This document shows, piece after piece, positions 33,548-43,398 of a stretch of 64,000 nt of DNA; positions within the stretch are counted from its first letter, which is position 1; each line of letters starts with the position of its first letter. The translations under genes and the position numbers were made by a program. The stretch is from JABDKJ01 sp964609215 (GTDB lineage: Bacteria > Bacteroidota > Bacteroidia > Flavobacteriales_D > JABDKJ01). A model generated the notes under the pieces. It was not told the DNA's origin and ran no database searches. It saw only the letters and a list, made by a program, of their open reading frames with translations. Location: NCBI GenBank assembly GCA_964609215.1, contig CAZSQZ010000002.1:62001-126000 (forward strand), read 5' to 3'.

Positions 33548-34716
33548 AGCTAAGTCCTCGATTAAAGCCTTATTTTAGTTTTAAGGAGACCATTGCTCTC
33601 TTAAATCCATTGAACAAAAGTGGAGCAGTTCAAAATTTTGAGAAAACATTTGCCTCTAAATTCGAATGTGATTATGCTACCATGTTCGCGCATGGAAGAT
33701 CTGGAATATATGCGCTCCTAAAGGCTTGGAACCTTAAAGATGTTGAGGTCATTTGTCCTGCATACACCTGTGTTGTTGTGCAACATGCAATAGTTTTGTC
33801 TGGGAATATCCCCGTTTTTGTAGATTCTAGTAAAGACTCTTGGAACATGAATTTGAAAGAGTTAGAAGAGGAAATAAATGCGAAGACAAAAGTAATTATT
33901 GCCACACATCTTTTTGGCTATCCAATGGATATTGAGCATTTAGAAAATATAGTGAAACAGGCAGAGAATAAATATGGAAACAAGATTTATGTGATTCAAG
34001 ATGTTGCACATTCTTATGGCGCAAGATGGAAAGGTGAACTGGTCACCAAATATGGAGATGCCGCTATTTTTGGGATGAATATCAGCAAAATTCTGAGCAG
34101 TATTTTTGGTGGAATGGTGATTTGCAAAGACAAAAATTTAGATCAAAAACTTAAGGATTTCAGATCTAAAAATATGCATGACAACAGATTTGTAAAATCC
34201 TTAAAAAGAATTGCTTATTACTTAGCTGTGAGAATTGCGTTCAACTCATACATTTATGGATTAATTAATTGGATGGAACGAAAAGGATTATTGAATGCAT
34301 TTGTAAAATATTATGAAGAAGACAAGATTCAATTCCCTTCAGATTGGGACTCCATGCCCACAAATAGCGAAGCAGTGGTTGGTTTAATCCAGTTAAAAAA
34401 ATACGATCAAATTATTGCACAACGACAGAAAAACGCGCTGCGATGGAAAAGTACATTTAGGTCTGACGATAGTATTCAATTTATGGATCATATAGAAGGC
34501 AGCACCTATTCTCATTGTGTAGCTCTGGTAAAAAACAGAGAAGAATGGATAGAAGACCATAGAAAGCAAGGTATGCAACTAGGTATTTTAATTGAATATT
34601 CCGTACCAGAAATGACCGCTTTCAAAAAGTATAAAAGAAGAGAATATCCAAATTCAAAATATTTCTCTGAACACAGTATTAATTTTCCTAATTGGCCGGG
34701 AGCCATTGCATATTAA
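33544..34716 (+). CDS. DegT/DnrJ/EryC1/StrS-family PLP aminotransferase
   Basis: A 390-residue type I-fold PLP enzyme: MFAHGRSGIYALLKAW, VICPAYTCVVVQHAI, IIATHLFGYPMD, VIQDVAHSYGA with the PLP-binding Asp, and FGMNISKILSS with the Schiff-base Lys. It should aminate a nucleotide keto-sugar, giving an amino sugar for the glycan. It overlaps its neighbours by 4 and 11 bases. A reductase or dehydratase that makes its substrate is not in this operon. Confidence 0.85.
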   Translation: MKLSPRLKPYFSFKETIALLNPLNKSGAVQNFEKTFASKFECDYATMFAHGRSGIYALLKAWNLKDVEVICPAYTCVVVQHAIVLSGNIPVFVDSSKDSWNMNLKELEEEINAKTKVIIATHLFGYPMDIEHLENIVKQAENKYGNKIYVIQDVAHSYGARWKGELVTKYGDAAIFGMNISKILSSIFGGMVICKDKNLDQKLKDFRSKNMHDNRFVKSLKRIAYYLAVRIAFNSYIYGLINWMERKGLLNAFVKYYEEDKIQFPSDWDSMPTNSEAVVGLIQLKKYDQIIAQRQKNALRWKSTFRSDDSIQFMDHIEGSTYSHCVALVKNREEWIEDHRKQGMQLGILIEYSVPEMTAFKKYKRREYPNSKYFSEHSINFPNWPGAIAY

Positions 34717-35638
34717 GCGAACATACAAGAGATTTATAGCCGCATTATTCTCCAAGAATAAAAGCGCCTATTTTGGCTTATTAAATATCCTATTGACCCC
34801 CATAGGAAGAACTTTTGATAGAATTTTTCCAAAAAAAAATAATAGTAAAAAAGCTAGAACTGTTATCTGTATTTTAAGTGCCCCTAGATCGGGTAGCACG
34901 GTTTTATATCAGTCCTTAGGTTCAATCATCCCCTCACTTTATATATCCAACTTACACGACCTATTACCTTCTCGAGCAACTTCGGTTCTGCGGAGAAACA
35001 AAAAATTTGGAAAAGATCTATTGAAGTATCGCAACTACTACGGTTATTCTTTTGGTTGGAATGGTGTAAGCGAAGGTAATCGCTTTTTTGATAAAATCTT
35101 TGAATCAGAAAATACAGATTCTATTAAACTACTGTTCGAAACCTTCCTTTCCAAAATGGATTTTAAAGAAAACGAAATTCTTTTCTTCAAAAACATAAAA
35201 CATGTTGACAATATTGAAAAGCTCATTAGAGCTTATCCAGACTTAAAAATTATTCGTTTGAGAAGAGATAAAATGGCAACAGCCCAGTCAATTTTAAAAG
35301 CCTATTATGAACTGAATTATTTCAATCCCATCCCAGATGCCCTATCAAGTGTAAATTATCATGAAAATCCACATGAATTTGCAATTGATCAATTACTATG
35401 TTTGGAGGCTAGAATGGATGAAATTTGCGCAAATGTGAATAAGGGAAATATTGCTTATGTTGATTATGAGACTTTTTGCAAAGATCCAATTTCCGAGACC
35501 AATAAAATAGTGAATTCACTAAACCTTAAAGATGTATTAATCAGTGAAAAAGAAATTTCCTTGGGTATTTCAAAAAACAAAAAAGTAAGCGAAGAGGATC
35601 TTAATCTATTAAAAAACTATTTAACCCAAAAACAATGA
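34706..35638 (+). CDS. Sulfotransferase-family protein E
   Basis: A 310-residue P-loop sulfotransferase-like protein. The 5'-phosphosulfate loop is LSAPRSGSTVLYQ (Pro60-Arg61-Ser-Gly-Ser), using Arg as in the Sulfotransfer_3 type, and the 3'-phosphate segment is IIRLRRDKMATAQS. TTG 34706 overlaps the aminotransferase stop by 11 bases. It is the fifth sulfotransferase of the window and the only one in the second glycan operon. Confidence 0.78.
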   Translation: MHIKRTYKRFIAALFSKNKSAYFGLLNILLTPIGRTFDRIFPKKNNSKKARTVICILSAPRSGSTVLYQSLGSIIPSLYISNLHDLLPSRATSVLRRNKKFGKDLLKYRNYYGYSFGWNGVSEGNRFFDKIFESENTDSIKLLFETFLSKMDFKENEILFFKNIKHVDNIEKLIRAYPDLKIIRLRRDKMATAQSILKAYYELNYFNPIPDALSSVNYHENPHEFAIDQLLCLEARMDEICANVNKGNIAYVDYETFCKDPISETNKIVNSLNLKDVLISEKEISLGISKNKKVSEEDLNLLKNYLTQKQ

Positions 35639-37206
35639 ATGACTTTAAACGCTATAAAGAGAGGTTCGGTATTTGGGGACTTCTAAGGTTTGTAGTCTAT
35701 CCAATCACTCTTCTAATTACAACACCTTTTGTTCTTTTGCGTTCGGTTTTTTTAAGTTTAAAAGAATTTTTCCTTAACCATCCAATTGGAAAATTCAAAC
35801 ACTTTAATTTAACTCCTTCATTGGTCTCGTATTTTTATTCAACCCGGGCCTGGAACCTAAAAAAATATGGACGTACTGGGCAAAGTGATTTTTTAGGACT
35901 TGGAAATTACTATTTAGCAAGATGTTTCAATTACTCTTTACTTTCATTAAATCTATATTGGAAATATGGAGCCTTGACTGTTTTTGTGGGTATGTTTCTC
36001 TGGTGGTTTGGTTTTTTTCTTTTTCCTGAAAAGAATCTCTTTTTTTATTCATGTGTTATATTAGCTCTGTTTTCAACACTGTTTTTTTCAAATACTTTTA
36101 GAAGTCAGAATTATAATGTTGTGGGTTGGATATTCTTCCCACTAATTGTGATTGGAATATTCGAACAAAATATATTCTTGGTTTCAACATGCATTCTTCT
36201 CTCTTCATTTGGAAGTTTTACCGTTGTTGTATTAGCATGTATTCTTAGCGGAATATATGGATTGCTAGAATGCAATGTTCTTTTAGCTCTTTCAGGATTT
36301 CCAGCCGTTATAAAACTTCTACTGCACTTTTATCCTTTTCTGAAATTGGAACGAAAGACAAGCAAAGCTATCTTAGGAAAGGTTTTAAAAGCAATTGGTG
36401 CGAATGATAAGGCAAAGTACAAAAGAAAAAAAACCAAGGCACTGGATTTATTCAAAGGGTACTTTATACTCCTTGATATCCAATTTATAATTGCTCTCTA
36501 CATAATTGGACAAGCAATACCCGTGCTATACCTAATAACTTTTCTAATTTATTTTTTGAATGCAATAAAAATAAGGTTTGCAGACGATCAAAGTATGCAT
36601 ATGCTTAAACTTACCATTGCAGTGGTTTCTGCTCTTTATATCAATGATTTTTGGATTCTTCCATCCTTGTGGATTTTGATTTCTCCGCTACCTTTAATGG
36701 CGGGTTACTACCAAATGAACGTTTTAGATATTCTACCAATTTCTAAACCATTGGACCTATCCATATTGGAAGAAAATTTTGACATGTTTTTCTCGGAAAT
36801 CCCAAGGGAATCAAAAGTATTGCTCTCATTTGAAAATCCTCAAGCCAGTTATGAAGCTGTTTTTGATGGTCTCCGAAATTATATTGAACTACCAATTTAT
36901 ATCGCTATGCAATCAGAAGTTAAACTTTTCCCAGATTGGTGGGCCGTTTTCGAATTAAATTATGAAGGATCTGAAGAAATTTGGGGCACTTCTGAAAAAG
37001 AAATTCTGAAGAATATGGAAACATGGAAATGCAATTATGTTATATGCTATTCATTTGAAGGAAAACCCATACACAAATCGGTCTCTCAATCTAATAATCT
37101 TGAATTGATATCTAGTTTTCATTGGTCGAAATACGACTCTCTATTCGAAGATTATCCAAAAATTAAAAGAGATAATTTAGTCTGGAAACTTTATAAGAAA
37201 AGCTAG
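35635..37206 (+). CDS. Unidentified multi-pass membrane protein with soluble C-terminal domain
   Basis: A 523-residue protein, not recognised. About 9-11 hydrophobic segments lie between residues 15 and 360, with a basic loop around 235-275. The last ~150 residues are soluble and Trp-rich (LFPDWWAVFELNYEG, YVICYSFEGK). It ends the second glycan operon and overlaps the sulfotransferase by 4 bases. A GT-C-type glycosyltransferase or a polymerase-type role is possible from topology, but no family motif supports either. Confidence 0.65.
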   Translation: MNDFKRYKERFGIWGLLRFVVYPITLLITTPFVLLRSVFLSLKEFFLNHPIGKFKHFNLTPSLVSYFYSTRAWNLKKYGRTGQSDFLGLGNYYLARCFNYSLLSLNLYWKYGALTVFVGMFLWWFGFFLFPEKNLFFYSCVILALFSTLFFSNTFRSQNYNVVGWIFFPLIVIGIFEQNIFLVSTCILLSSFGSFTVVVLACILSGIYGLLECNVLLALSGFPAVIKLLLHFYPFLKLERKTSKAILGKVLKAIGANDKAKYKRKKTKALDLFKGYFILLDIQFIIALYIIGQAIPVLYLITFLIYFLNAIKIRFADDQSMHMLKLTIAVVSALYINDFWILPSLWILISPLPLMAGYYQMNVLDILPISKPLDLSILEENFDMFFSEIPRESKVLLSFENPQASYEAVFDGLRNYIELPIYIAMQSEVKLFPDWWAVFELNYEGSEEIWGTSEKEILKNMETWKCNYVICYSFEGKPIHKSVSQSNNLELISSFHWSKYDSLFEDYPKIKRDNLVWKLYKKS

Positions 37207-38060
37207 TCCAAAAATTTGATTTTGAAATGTTTAGAATCATTACTAAAATGACTGCACTCCACTTTAACCAGAGCATTGGTATAGATTGAAGGAAATCTGA
37301 ACGGCAAATATTTCTTTTTGATGTTAAAAAAAGTTTCCAAGGTCCTCATTATTTGAGTTGCATTGTTACAATGTTCTATGTGAGAAATCAGCTCAAAATC
37401 CAAATCAGGATTTTTCTTTTGAAAAAATGGTTTTGAAAGAATGTTTCTCCCCAAATTCCAAAGCCCTCCTTCAGTTGGAAACAAAATTACCATTTCTCCA
37501 TTTTTATAGGTACATCTATAACACTCTAAAACCACCTCTTTCAAATACCATAAATGTTCAAATGCATTTGAAGAATATATAAAACGAAAGGCTCCCGCTT
37601 TAAATGGAAGTTTAGCAGCATCTGCATAAATTACAGTAGCCTCCGGATATCTTTCCTTAAGAATTCGCAATCGTTCCAAATTAATATCCATCCCGATATA
37701 GTTTTCCTTATTCTTCAGGTATTTTAACTGTGAACCATCACCACACCCTATATCAAGAACCCATTCATCTGGTCTAGCAATATTCAATTTGTTCATGGAT
37801 TTATAGGTTAAATCCGCTAATTTTCCTGCAATGGTTTTTTTTTCCGTATAATATTCAAGTCGCTCCGTCATCATTTTATCCCATTCAGAAAACATAGAAT
37901 GCTCATAAACGACATCCAAAGGTCTGGCAGTCTTTCCCTTCATGAGAATAACACCATGCTCATTGATTGAATATGAATTCCCTTGTTCGGAAACCAAATC
38001 TTCATTTAAGCTAGTGCCATCATCAGGGGAGCGAAGAATATCAAGTAATTTTTTATTCAT
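37203..38060 (-). CDS. SAM-dependent methyltransferase with Trm112-like N-terminus
   Basis: A 285-residue protein. Residues 1-40 resemble a Trm112-type domain without Cys pairs (LLDILRSPDDGTSL, YSINEHGVILM). The class I methyltransferase core has WVLDIGCGDGSQLKYL (motif I), YIGMDINLERL and RFIYSSNAFEHLW. It converges with the unidentified membrane protein (4-base overlap) and has its own -7 element upstream, so it is probably a single-gene unit. The substrate is unknown, probably a glycan or lipid precursor. Confidence 0.8.
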   Translation of the reverse strand: MNKKLLDILRSPDDGTSLNEDLVSEQGNSYSINEHGVILMKGKTARPLDVVYEHSMFSEWDKMMTERLEYYTEKKTIAGKLADLTYKSMNKLNIARPDEWVLDIGCGDGSQLKYLKNKENYIGMDINLERLRILKERYPEATVIYADAAKLPFKAGAFRFIYSSNAFEHLWYLKEVVLECYRCTYKNGEMVILFPTEGGLWNLGRNILSKPFFQKKNPDLDFELISHIEHCNNATQIMRTLETFFNIKKKYLPFRFPSIYTNALVKVECSHFSNDSKHFKIKFLD

Positions 38061-38076
38061 AAAGTTCTAAGTTGAT

Positions 38077-38084
38077 CAAAAGTA
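38077..38084 (-). promoter_or_regulatory. -7 element for methyltransferase gene
   Basis: TACTTTTG on the minus strand matches TAnnTTTG and ends 16 bases before the ATG at 38060. No -33 TTG at 19 bases. Confidence 0.5.
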
Positions 38085-38205
38085 TTAAAATGAAAATTTG
38101 ATAATTTGTTCTTACTAACCGAAAAACATTTTGGTAATGTACACTCTTACATATTATCTCATAAATAGCTTAATTTAACGCTTATCATCATTGCATAACG
38201 AACAC

Positions 38206-39462
38206 TTAGGATAATAGACTCAATAACTTCCTAGCCTGCTCCCTACGCGTGTATCTCATATACTCCAAACTCACTCCATTAACTCTCCTCTGAAATACTT
38301 TTTCTTTCATTGAATTTAGATCCGCATAGTCAATCATTTTCATTCTTCCACATTCTTGCAAAATTTTTGCTGCATCCCCGTCTACTGGCCCAATAGAGAA
38401 GAGTTGCGTTTCACTTGCCAAGTACTCAAATAATTTTCCGGTAAGAATTTTTTCATTTCCATCTGTTTTTGGAATGATGAAGAGTAATAAGTTGGAAGAC
38501 TTCATTTGGGCAATGGCTTCCCTATGAGAAACAAAATCATTGAGCTCAAGACAAGATTCCATGCCCGCTTCTTTAATTGATTCTATGACCTGTGGGTGGA
38601 TATTACCTGTCAATCTCAAAACCAGTTTTTTCCTGAGTTCTGGTTTATTGAAAGTTAGTTCTGAAAGTGCTTTCCAAAAAACAGGAACATCTTGATTAGG
38701 CTTAAAGTTTCCAATGTAAGAGATCACAAATTTATCGTCTACGGGTAATGAATTGTCAATGAAATCATTCTCTTCAAAACCATTATACACAACATCAATT
38801 TTCTTTGCCCTATCCTCAAATTCTTTTTTCAAACCATTACTTACCACCGAGACTACATCCGCACTTTTAAGCACTTCTGTTTCCAATTTTTGATCCTTAG
38901 TGATTGTAGATTGTGTTCTTGGGAAAATAGAATTGTAATAGACATTTACCCAAGGATCTCGCATGTCGGCAACCCATTTAAGATTAAATTCCTTAATTAG
39001 TTTCAAGCCCATTAAATGTGTTGAATGGGGTGGTCCTGTTGTAATTAAAGCTTCAATATTTTCCTTTCGAATAATCTCCCTAGCCTCTGGTAAGGCAGTT
39101 TTATTCCAACCTTTACGTGCATCTGGAATAAAATAATTAGCCCTAATATACATTGCTAATTTCTGCTTTACTCCTTTCTGATACATTCCAATAAAACCAA
39201 CACTGCCTCTCTTATCTTTTTTTCCTGTTAGTCTATTGTAAAATGTAAAAACCTCTTTTGGTTTAGTTCTATAAACTTTAACAGAATTGTCTACTTCTTT
39301 TAGCAGACTCTCATCCATTGAAGGGTAAGTTCCATCATGGGTTGTTAAAACAAAAGGCTTCCATCCAAAGTCTTTAAAGTACTTTGTCATTTTCAAGAAT
39401 CGCTGGACGCCAGGACCACTTGCTGGAGGCCAGTAATAACTCAATATTAGAACCTTCTTCAA
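38206..39462 (-). CDS. GT4-family glycosyltransferase
   Basis: A 418-residue GT-B enzyme. It has ILSYYWPPASGPGVQRFLKM at the N-terminus, the mid-protein TTGPPHSTHLMG and WVADMRDPWV, VVYNGFEENDF at the domain junction, and KILTGKLFEYLASE in the donor site. It overlaps the YfhO-like gene by 4 bases and is last in the minus-strand series from radC. Envelope glycan synthesis is likely; the sugar is unknown. Confidence 0.85.
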   Translation of the reverse strand: MKKVLILSYYWPPASGPGVQRFLKMTKYFKDFGWKPFVLTTHDGTYPSMDESLLKEVDNSVKVYRTKPKEVFTFYNRLTGKKDKRGSVGFIGMYQKGVKQKLAMYIRANYFIPDARKGWNKTALPEAREIIRKENIEALITTGPPHSTHLMGLKLIKEFNLKWVADMRDPWVNVYYNSIFPRTQSTITKDQKLETEVLKSADVVSVVSNGLKKEFEDRAKKIDVVYNGFEENDFIDNSLPVDDKFVISYIGNFKPNQDVPVFWKALSELTFNKPELRKKLVLRLTGNIHPQVIESIKEAGMESCLELNDFVSHREAIAQMKSSNLLLFIIPKTDGNEKILTGKLFEYLASETQLFSIGPVDGDAAKILQECGRMKMIDYADLNSMKEKVFQRRVNGVSLEYMRYTRREQARKLLSLLS

Positions 39463-42194
39463 GCTTCTATTTCGTTTGTTTCATCCTTAAAAAAGAGAAA
39501 GATTTGCCAAAACATAGCAAGTATAATAAAAGCAGAAAAAATTAGGGAAATTGTACTCCCCATGGAATAGGATTTTGGTTCAAATACAAATTCAACCTTA
39601 TGTTCTCCAGCAGGCACATCCAAGGCTCTTAAAACATAATTTGCACGAGCATGGTCAACAGGCTCATCATCTATGTATGCCTGCCAACCAGCATCATAAA
39701 AGATTTCTGAAAATACCACTGGGCCACCTGTTGTGCTGCTTGAATTATACACTAACCTATTGGGTTTATACGACTCTAGTGAGATGCTACCACTTCCACC
39801 ATCACTTTTAATGACTTCGCTATAGCGCTCATCAATAAGAGCAGTATTGGATAAATCTTCATTTCCTAATTCGGTAATTTCTTCATCTGAGTTTTTCACC
39901 CATTTCAGGTTTTCTACAAACCATGCATTACCATAAGCATTTGGATTTTCGAATGGAGGAACCTGATCATTATTTGCATCATAAACTACGAACTCGGTAT
40001 TCAACATATTCAAAATATGAAGAGGTTGAGGAGGATTGTGCAAGGCTGCTATAGATTGCTGAGATTGGATTGCAGCAAAAGCTTTTTGCAAATCATTCAT
40101 CAAATGAAATTCTATAAGCTCATTATACCTCTTGAGCTTGGCTCCATGATAGCCACCTAAGGACTTATGAAAGTAAGATGTTCTGGATTCGTTAACAGGA
40201 TTTGAAATATGTGCTACCCGGTAATTTGAATTGGCATTAAGAACAGACAAAGCAATGGTGTTTTGCTCAGAACTTTTAAGCTTCTTTTTGCCATTCTTTT
40301 CTTGATAATATTCAACTCTCTCTGCTAGCAGAGAATTAAAGTTTGACACCTCATTTTGTTTTGCTCCAAGAATAATCAAATCTGCCTTCGTTGGTGATAG
40401 ATTTGTTTTAGCATTCTTTTTTGTCACCCACCTTTTGTTGTCTTTAGAACGATCCTCATTGCTAATGTATCTTTTATCTACTCCCCATAAATCTATCAAA
40501 ATCAAAAGCCCTAGAACTGGAATAAGAATCGATGCATTAATTTTCCTTTTGATAAAAAGCAAGATTACAGCTATTGCCAAGACCAAAAACAGAAGGCTTC
40601 TCATCACATCTGCTTTGAATATACTTACTCTATATTCACTCAAGTAATCAACCATGTTATTGGCGTAATCTGCTTTTTCTGGATTGTCCATTGCTTGAGA
40701 GTAATAAGCAGATTCATTATCGGTAAAAAAGCTCAATAAAGAATCAGGAATTAAAGCGAATAAAACCATCAATAGAAAAAAACTTCCGGAAACTATTCCA
40801 AATTTCTTCCAATTCTCATTGAACCAGTCTCGATTATCGATAACATATTTCAAAGCTAGTATACCCAATAAGGGGACAACAAAAGAGGTAATTGACAATA
40901 TGATTGTTACCGCCCTGAATTTATTATAGCCAGGGAAATAGTCTAAGAAAAACTCTGTTAAACCCATTAAATTCTTTCCCCATGAAAGAAGTACCGTAAG
41001 AATAAAGATCGCTAATATCGCCCACCTCAAATAGCCTTTCTTGAAAAACAAACCTAGTAAGAACAAATAGAATACTATTATTCCCATATACACGGGACCA
41101 GAGGTAATACTTTGATTACCCCAATACTTCATTGCCACAACAGGTCGAATTGCATTCGGGTCGGTATTGCTTTGACCAAATTGGCTGTATTCCTGATAAT
41201 TTTGAACAAGCAAATTATAGTCGTCTTTCTTTTTTCGTTGAATTTGTTTTACGTAGTCATCATCGCCAATAATTGCCTGTGAAGCACCACCTTTAGCATT
41301 GGGAATAAGAAATGTTAAGGTTTCTTCTTTTCCATAGCTCCAAGCGGTAACATACTCCTTATCCAGACCACTGGTTTTAATATCTTCATTGCTCGAACCA
41401 TCTGCTTTAATTGTCAACTCTGTCTTTCCTCGAGTGGTATAATCTGAATATTCAATAGAAGTCCATAAGGCGCTTGTATTGCATAGAACTGCAAAAACTG
41501 CTGCTACAGCAAGAAATCCCAGGCTCTTTGCATAAGCAGGTATTGTTTTTTCGCGAATGGCTTCTACTAAATGAGTAGCTAAAAATATAACAACCGCCAT
41601 TCCAAGATAATAGGTTATCTGCAGGTGGTTTACAGAGATCTCTAAAGCCAAAAAGAAAGCGGTTACGATAGCCCCCCATAAATATTTTCCTCTTAAGGTA
41701 ATAATGATTCCAGCTAAAACTGGAGCCATGTAAGCTATAGCCAATGCTTTTGAATTGTGACCTGCATCTAATATGACAAAATAATAGGATGAGAATGCGA
41801 AAGCAACGGAACCCACTATTGCCATCCATGGATCTACACGCATAGTTAGCATTAGGATATAAAAACCCAACATATAAAGAAAAACTATACTAACAGGATG
41901 CGGTAATCCCAGAGTTAAAATTTTATGAATGCTTTTAAAGAGATTGGATTTGTGCAATGTTGAAATCATGTAAGTGGGCATTCCTCCAAACATAGAATTT
42001 GTCCACAAGGGTTCTTCTCCTTCCGTTTCACGAAAATCAACTGTTTCCTTAGCCATTCCCTCAAACTGAGTTCTATCGTGTGTTTTAAGTACTTTCCCCT
42101 CCATTACCGGAGAAAAATAAGCCAGGCCCAAGGCTATGAAAACAAGTATTGCCACAGCATGAGGCCATGCATTTTTCAAGATGGATTTTAACAT
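39459..42194 (-). CDS. YfhO-type large membrane protein
   Basis: About 911 residues with many membrane helices and a large extracytoplasmic part. Near the N-terminus FSPVMEGKVLKTHDRTQFEG and TNSMFGGMPTYMIS, and near the C-terminus FSEIFYDAGWQAYIDDEP and VPAGEHKVEFVFEP, are the hallmarks of the YfhO family. Family members are GT-C-like and some are needed for glycosylation of envelope polymers. ATG 42194 is preferred because homologues begin close to the first membrane helix; an ATG at 42236 adds 14 residues. Confidence 0.85.
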   Translation of the reverse strand: MLKSILKNAWPHAVAILVFIALGLAYFSPVMEGKVLKTHDRTQFEGMAKETVDFRETEGEEPLWTNSMFGGMPTYMISTLHKSNLFKSIHKILTLGLPHPVSIVFLYMLGFYILMLTMRVDPWMAIVGSVAFAFSSYYFVILDAGHNSKALAIAYMAPVLAGIIITLRGKYLWGAIVTAFFLALEISVNHLQITYYLGMAVVIFLATHLVEAIREKTIPAYAKSLGFLAVAAVFAVLCNTSALWTSIEYSDYTTRGKTELTIKADGSSNEDIKTSGLDKEYVTAWSYGKEETLTFLIPNAKGGASQAIIGDDDYVKQIQRKKKDDYNLLVQNYQEYSQFGQSNTDPNAIRPVVAMKYWGNQSITSGPVYMGIIVFYLFLLGLFFKKGYLRWAILAIFILTVLLSWGKNLMGLTEFFLDYFPGYNKFRAVTIILSITSFVVPLLGILALKYVIDNRDWFNENWKKFGIVSGSFFLLMVLFALIPDSLLSFFTDNESAYYSQAMDNPEKADYANNMVDYLSEYRVSIFKADVMRSLLFLVLAIAVILLFIKRKINASILIPVLGLLILIDLWGVDKRYISNEDRSKDNKRWVTKKNAKTNLSPTKADLIILGAKQNEVSNFNSLLAERVEYYQEKNGKKKLKSSEQNTIALSVLNANSNYRVAHISNPVNESRTSYFHKSLGGYHGAKLKRYNELIEFHLMNDLQKAFAAIQSQQSIAALHNPPQPLHILNMLNTEFVVYDANNDQVPPFENPNAYGNAWFVENLKWVKNSDEEITELGNEDLSNTALIDERYSEVIKSDGGSGSISLESYKPNRLVYNSSSTTGGPVVFSEIFYDAGWQAYIDDEPVDHARANYVLRALDVPAGEHKVEFVFEPKSYSMGSTISLIFSAFIILAMFWQIFLFFKDETNEIEA

Positions 42195-42248
42195 TCTGTA
42201 GGTTTTAGAACTGGGGTGAATATAGCCAATTTTCAAGCAGAAATTTGA

Positions 42249-42947
42249 TTATAAAATTTCCTTTAATTGTTCCAATTTATCAATGATATATCTGCCTTTG
42301 AAGTTTTCTGGAACATCACTCAGTTTTAAATAGACACTGTCCATACCCAAATTTGCAGCACCAACAATATCACTATCATGGTTATCGCCAATCATTATGC
42401 TACTTTCTGCCTTAGCATCAACTAATGAAAATGCATGATTAAAAATATCTGGATAAGGTTTTTTACACCCTAATTTCTCAGACGTTACAACCGTCTTAAA
42501 ATAGGGATTCAATCCACAATTTTGCATTTTAATATGCTGAACCTCATCAAAGCCATTGGTTATTATTACCATGGGATATTCCTTTGCCTTTAGATACTCC
42601 AGTATTTGAAAGCATCCTGGCATAACCTGTTTCTTGAATGGACAGATTTCCAGATACTCACTTGCAAATAATTCAGCTAGATGCTTATCGTTTAAATCGA
42701 AAAATAAAAAGGTATCATGAAATCTATTAACTCTTAAATCTTCTTTCTTCACCTTACCATGACGATATTTTTCCCAATAGGTAGAGTTAATTTGGACATA
42801 TTCGGCAAAAAAATTTTCAAAAGATGCTCCTTGCAGTTTATCATAGAGATGCTTTTCATACAATTCCAAAAGCGTTTCTTTTGAATTGGATTCAAAGTCC
42901 CATAAGGTGTTATCTAAATCGAAGAATATGTGCTTGTATTTATTCAA
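42249..42947 (-). CDS. HAD-family hydrolase, YjjG-type nucleotidase
   Basis: A 232-residue HAD phosphatase. Motif I FFDLDNTLWDF, motif II VIITNGF, the Lys of motif III in LGCKKPYPDIF and motif IV MIGDNHDSDIVGA are all present. The YjjG group removes phosphate from pyrimidine 5'-nucleotides and 5'-phosphates of non-canonical bases. It overlaps the next upstream membrane protein by 8 bases and lies near upp, another pyrimidine gene. Confidence 0.85.
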   Translation of the reverse strand: MNKYKHIFFDLDNTLWDFESNSKETLLELYEKHLYDKLQGASFENFFAEYVQINSTYWEKYRHGKVKKEDLRVNRFHDTFLFFDLNDKHLAELFASEYLEICPFKKQVMPGCFQILEYLKAKEYPMVIITNGFDEVQHIKMQNCGLNPYFKTVVTSEKLGCKKPYPDIFNHAFSLVDAKAESSIMIGDNHDSDIVGAANLGMDSVYLKLSDVPENFKGRYIIDKLEQLKEIL

Positions 42948-43398
42948 AGCCTCCAGAAATAATGTCCCTAAAATAGAAGCAAACCACGGTCAAAACTACC
43001 GTCCAAATGCCTAAAACGGCAATAAAGACAGGTATAGATTTTTTTCCATTGCTATAGAATTTGGCAAGCAATATACTCGCCACTGGGATGGATAAAATAA
43101 CTGCTGTAAAGCAAAAAGCCCACAACCCAAAGTTTTGTTTGATTCGAATAATTCTTCTATTTCCTTTGGTAAATTTCTTTTTCTCTTTTTTCGGAGGAAA
43201 CAATTTTCTCCAGACTGACAATATTCCCTTTCCACCATAGAAAAATGTAATTGCACCTGTGCTTGCACCTATCATTGTGGTTACGAAAGTAGTGACCATT
43301 CCATATCCCGCGGTAATCATTGCTGGCGGAGTAAATAAAAATTTTACTGCGGCAAACAATCCAAACCCAAGCAGTTTAAGTATTTCTACCGTCTCCAT
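42940..43398 (-). CDS. Small four-helix membrane protein of unknown function
   Basis: A 152-residue hydrophobic protein, not recognised. Four membrane segments are likely (about 6-26, 28-50, 88-112 and 121-145), with a strongly basic cytoplasmic loop PPKKEKKKFTKGNRR between the second and third. Its start shares a base with the upp stop and its end overlaps the HAD gene by 8 bases, so it is translated with them. Confidence 0.65.
   Translation of the reverse strand: METVEILKLLGFGLFAAVKFLFTPPAMITAGYGMVTTFVTTMIGASTGAITFFYGGKGILSVWRKLFPPKKEKKKFTKGNRRIIRIKQNFGLWAFCFTAVILSIPVASILLAKFYSNGKKSIPVFIAVLGIWTVVLTVVCFYFRDIISGGFE

Noticed and set aside
41452..41829. 125-codon ORF in another frame within the YfhO-like gene
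   Set aside because: Ser/Phe-rich shadow translation; the YfhO reading frame is intact across it.
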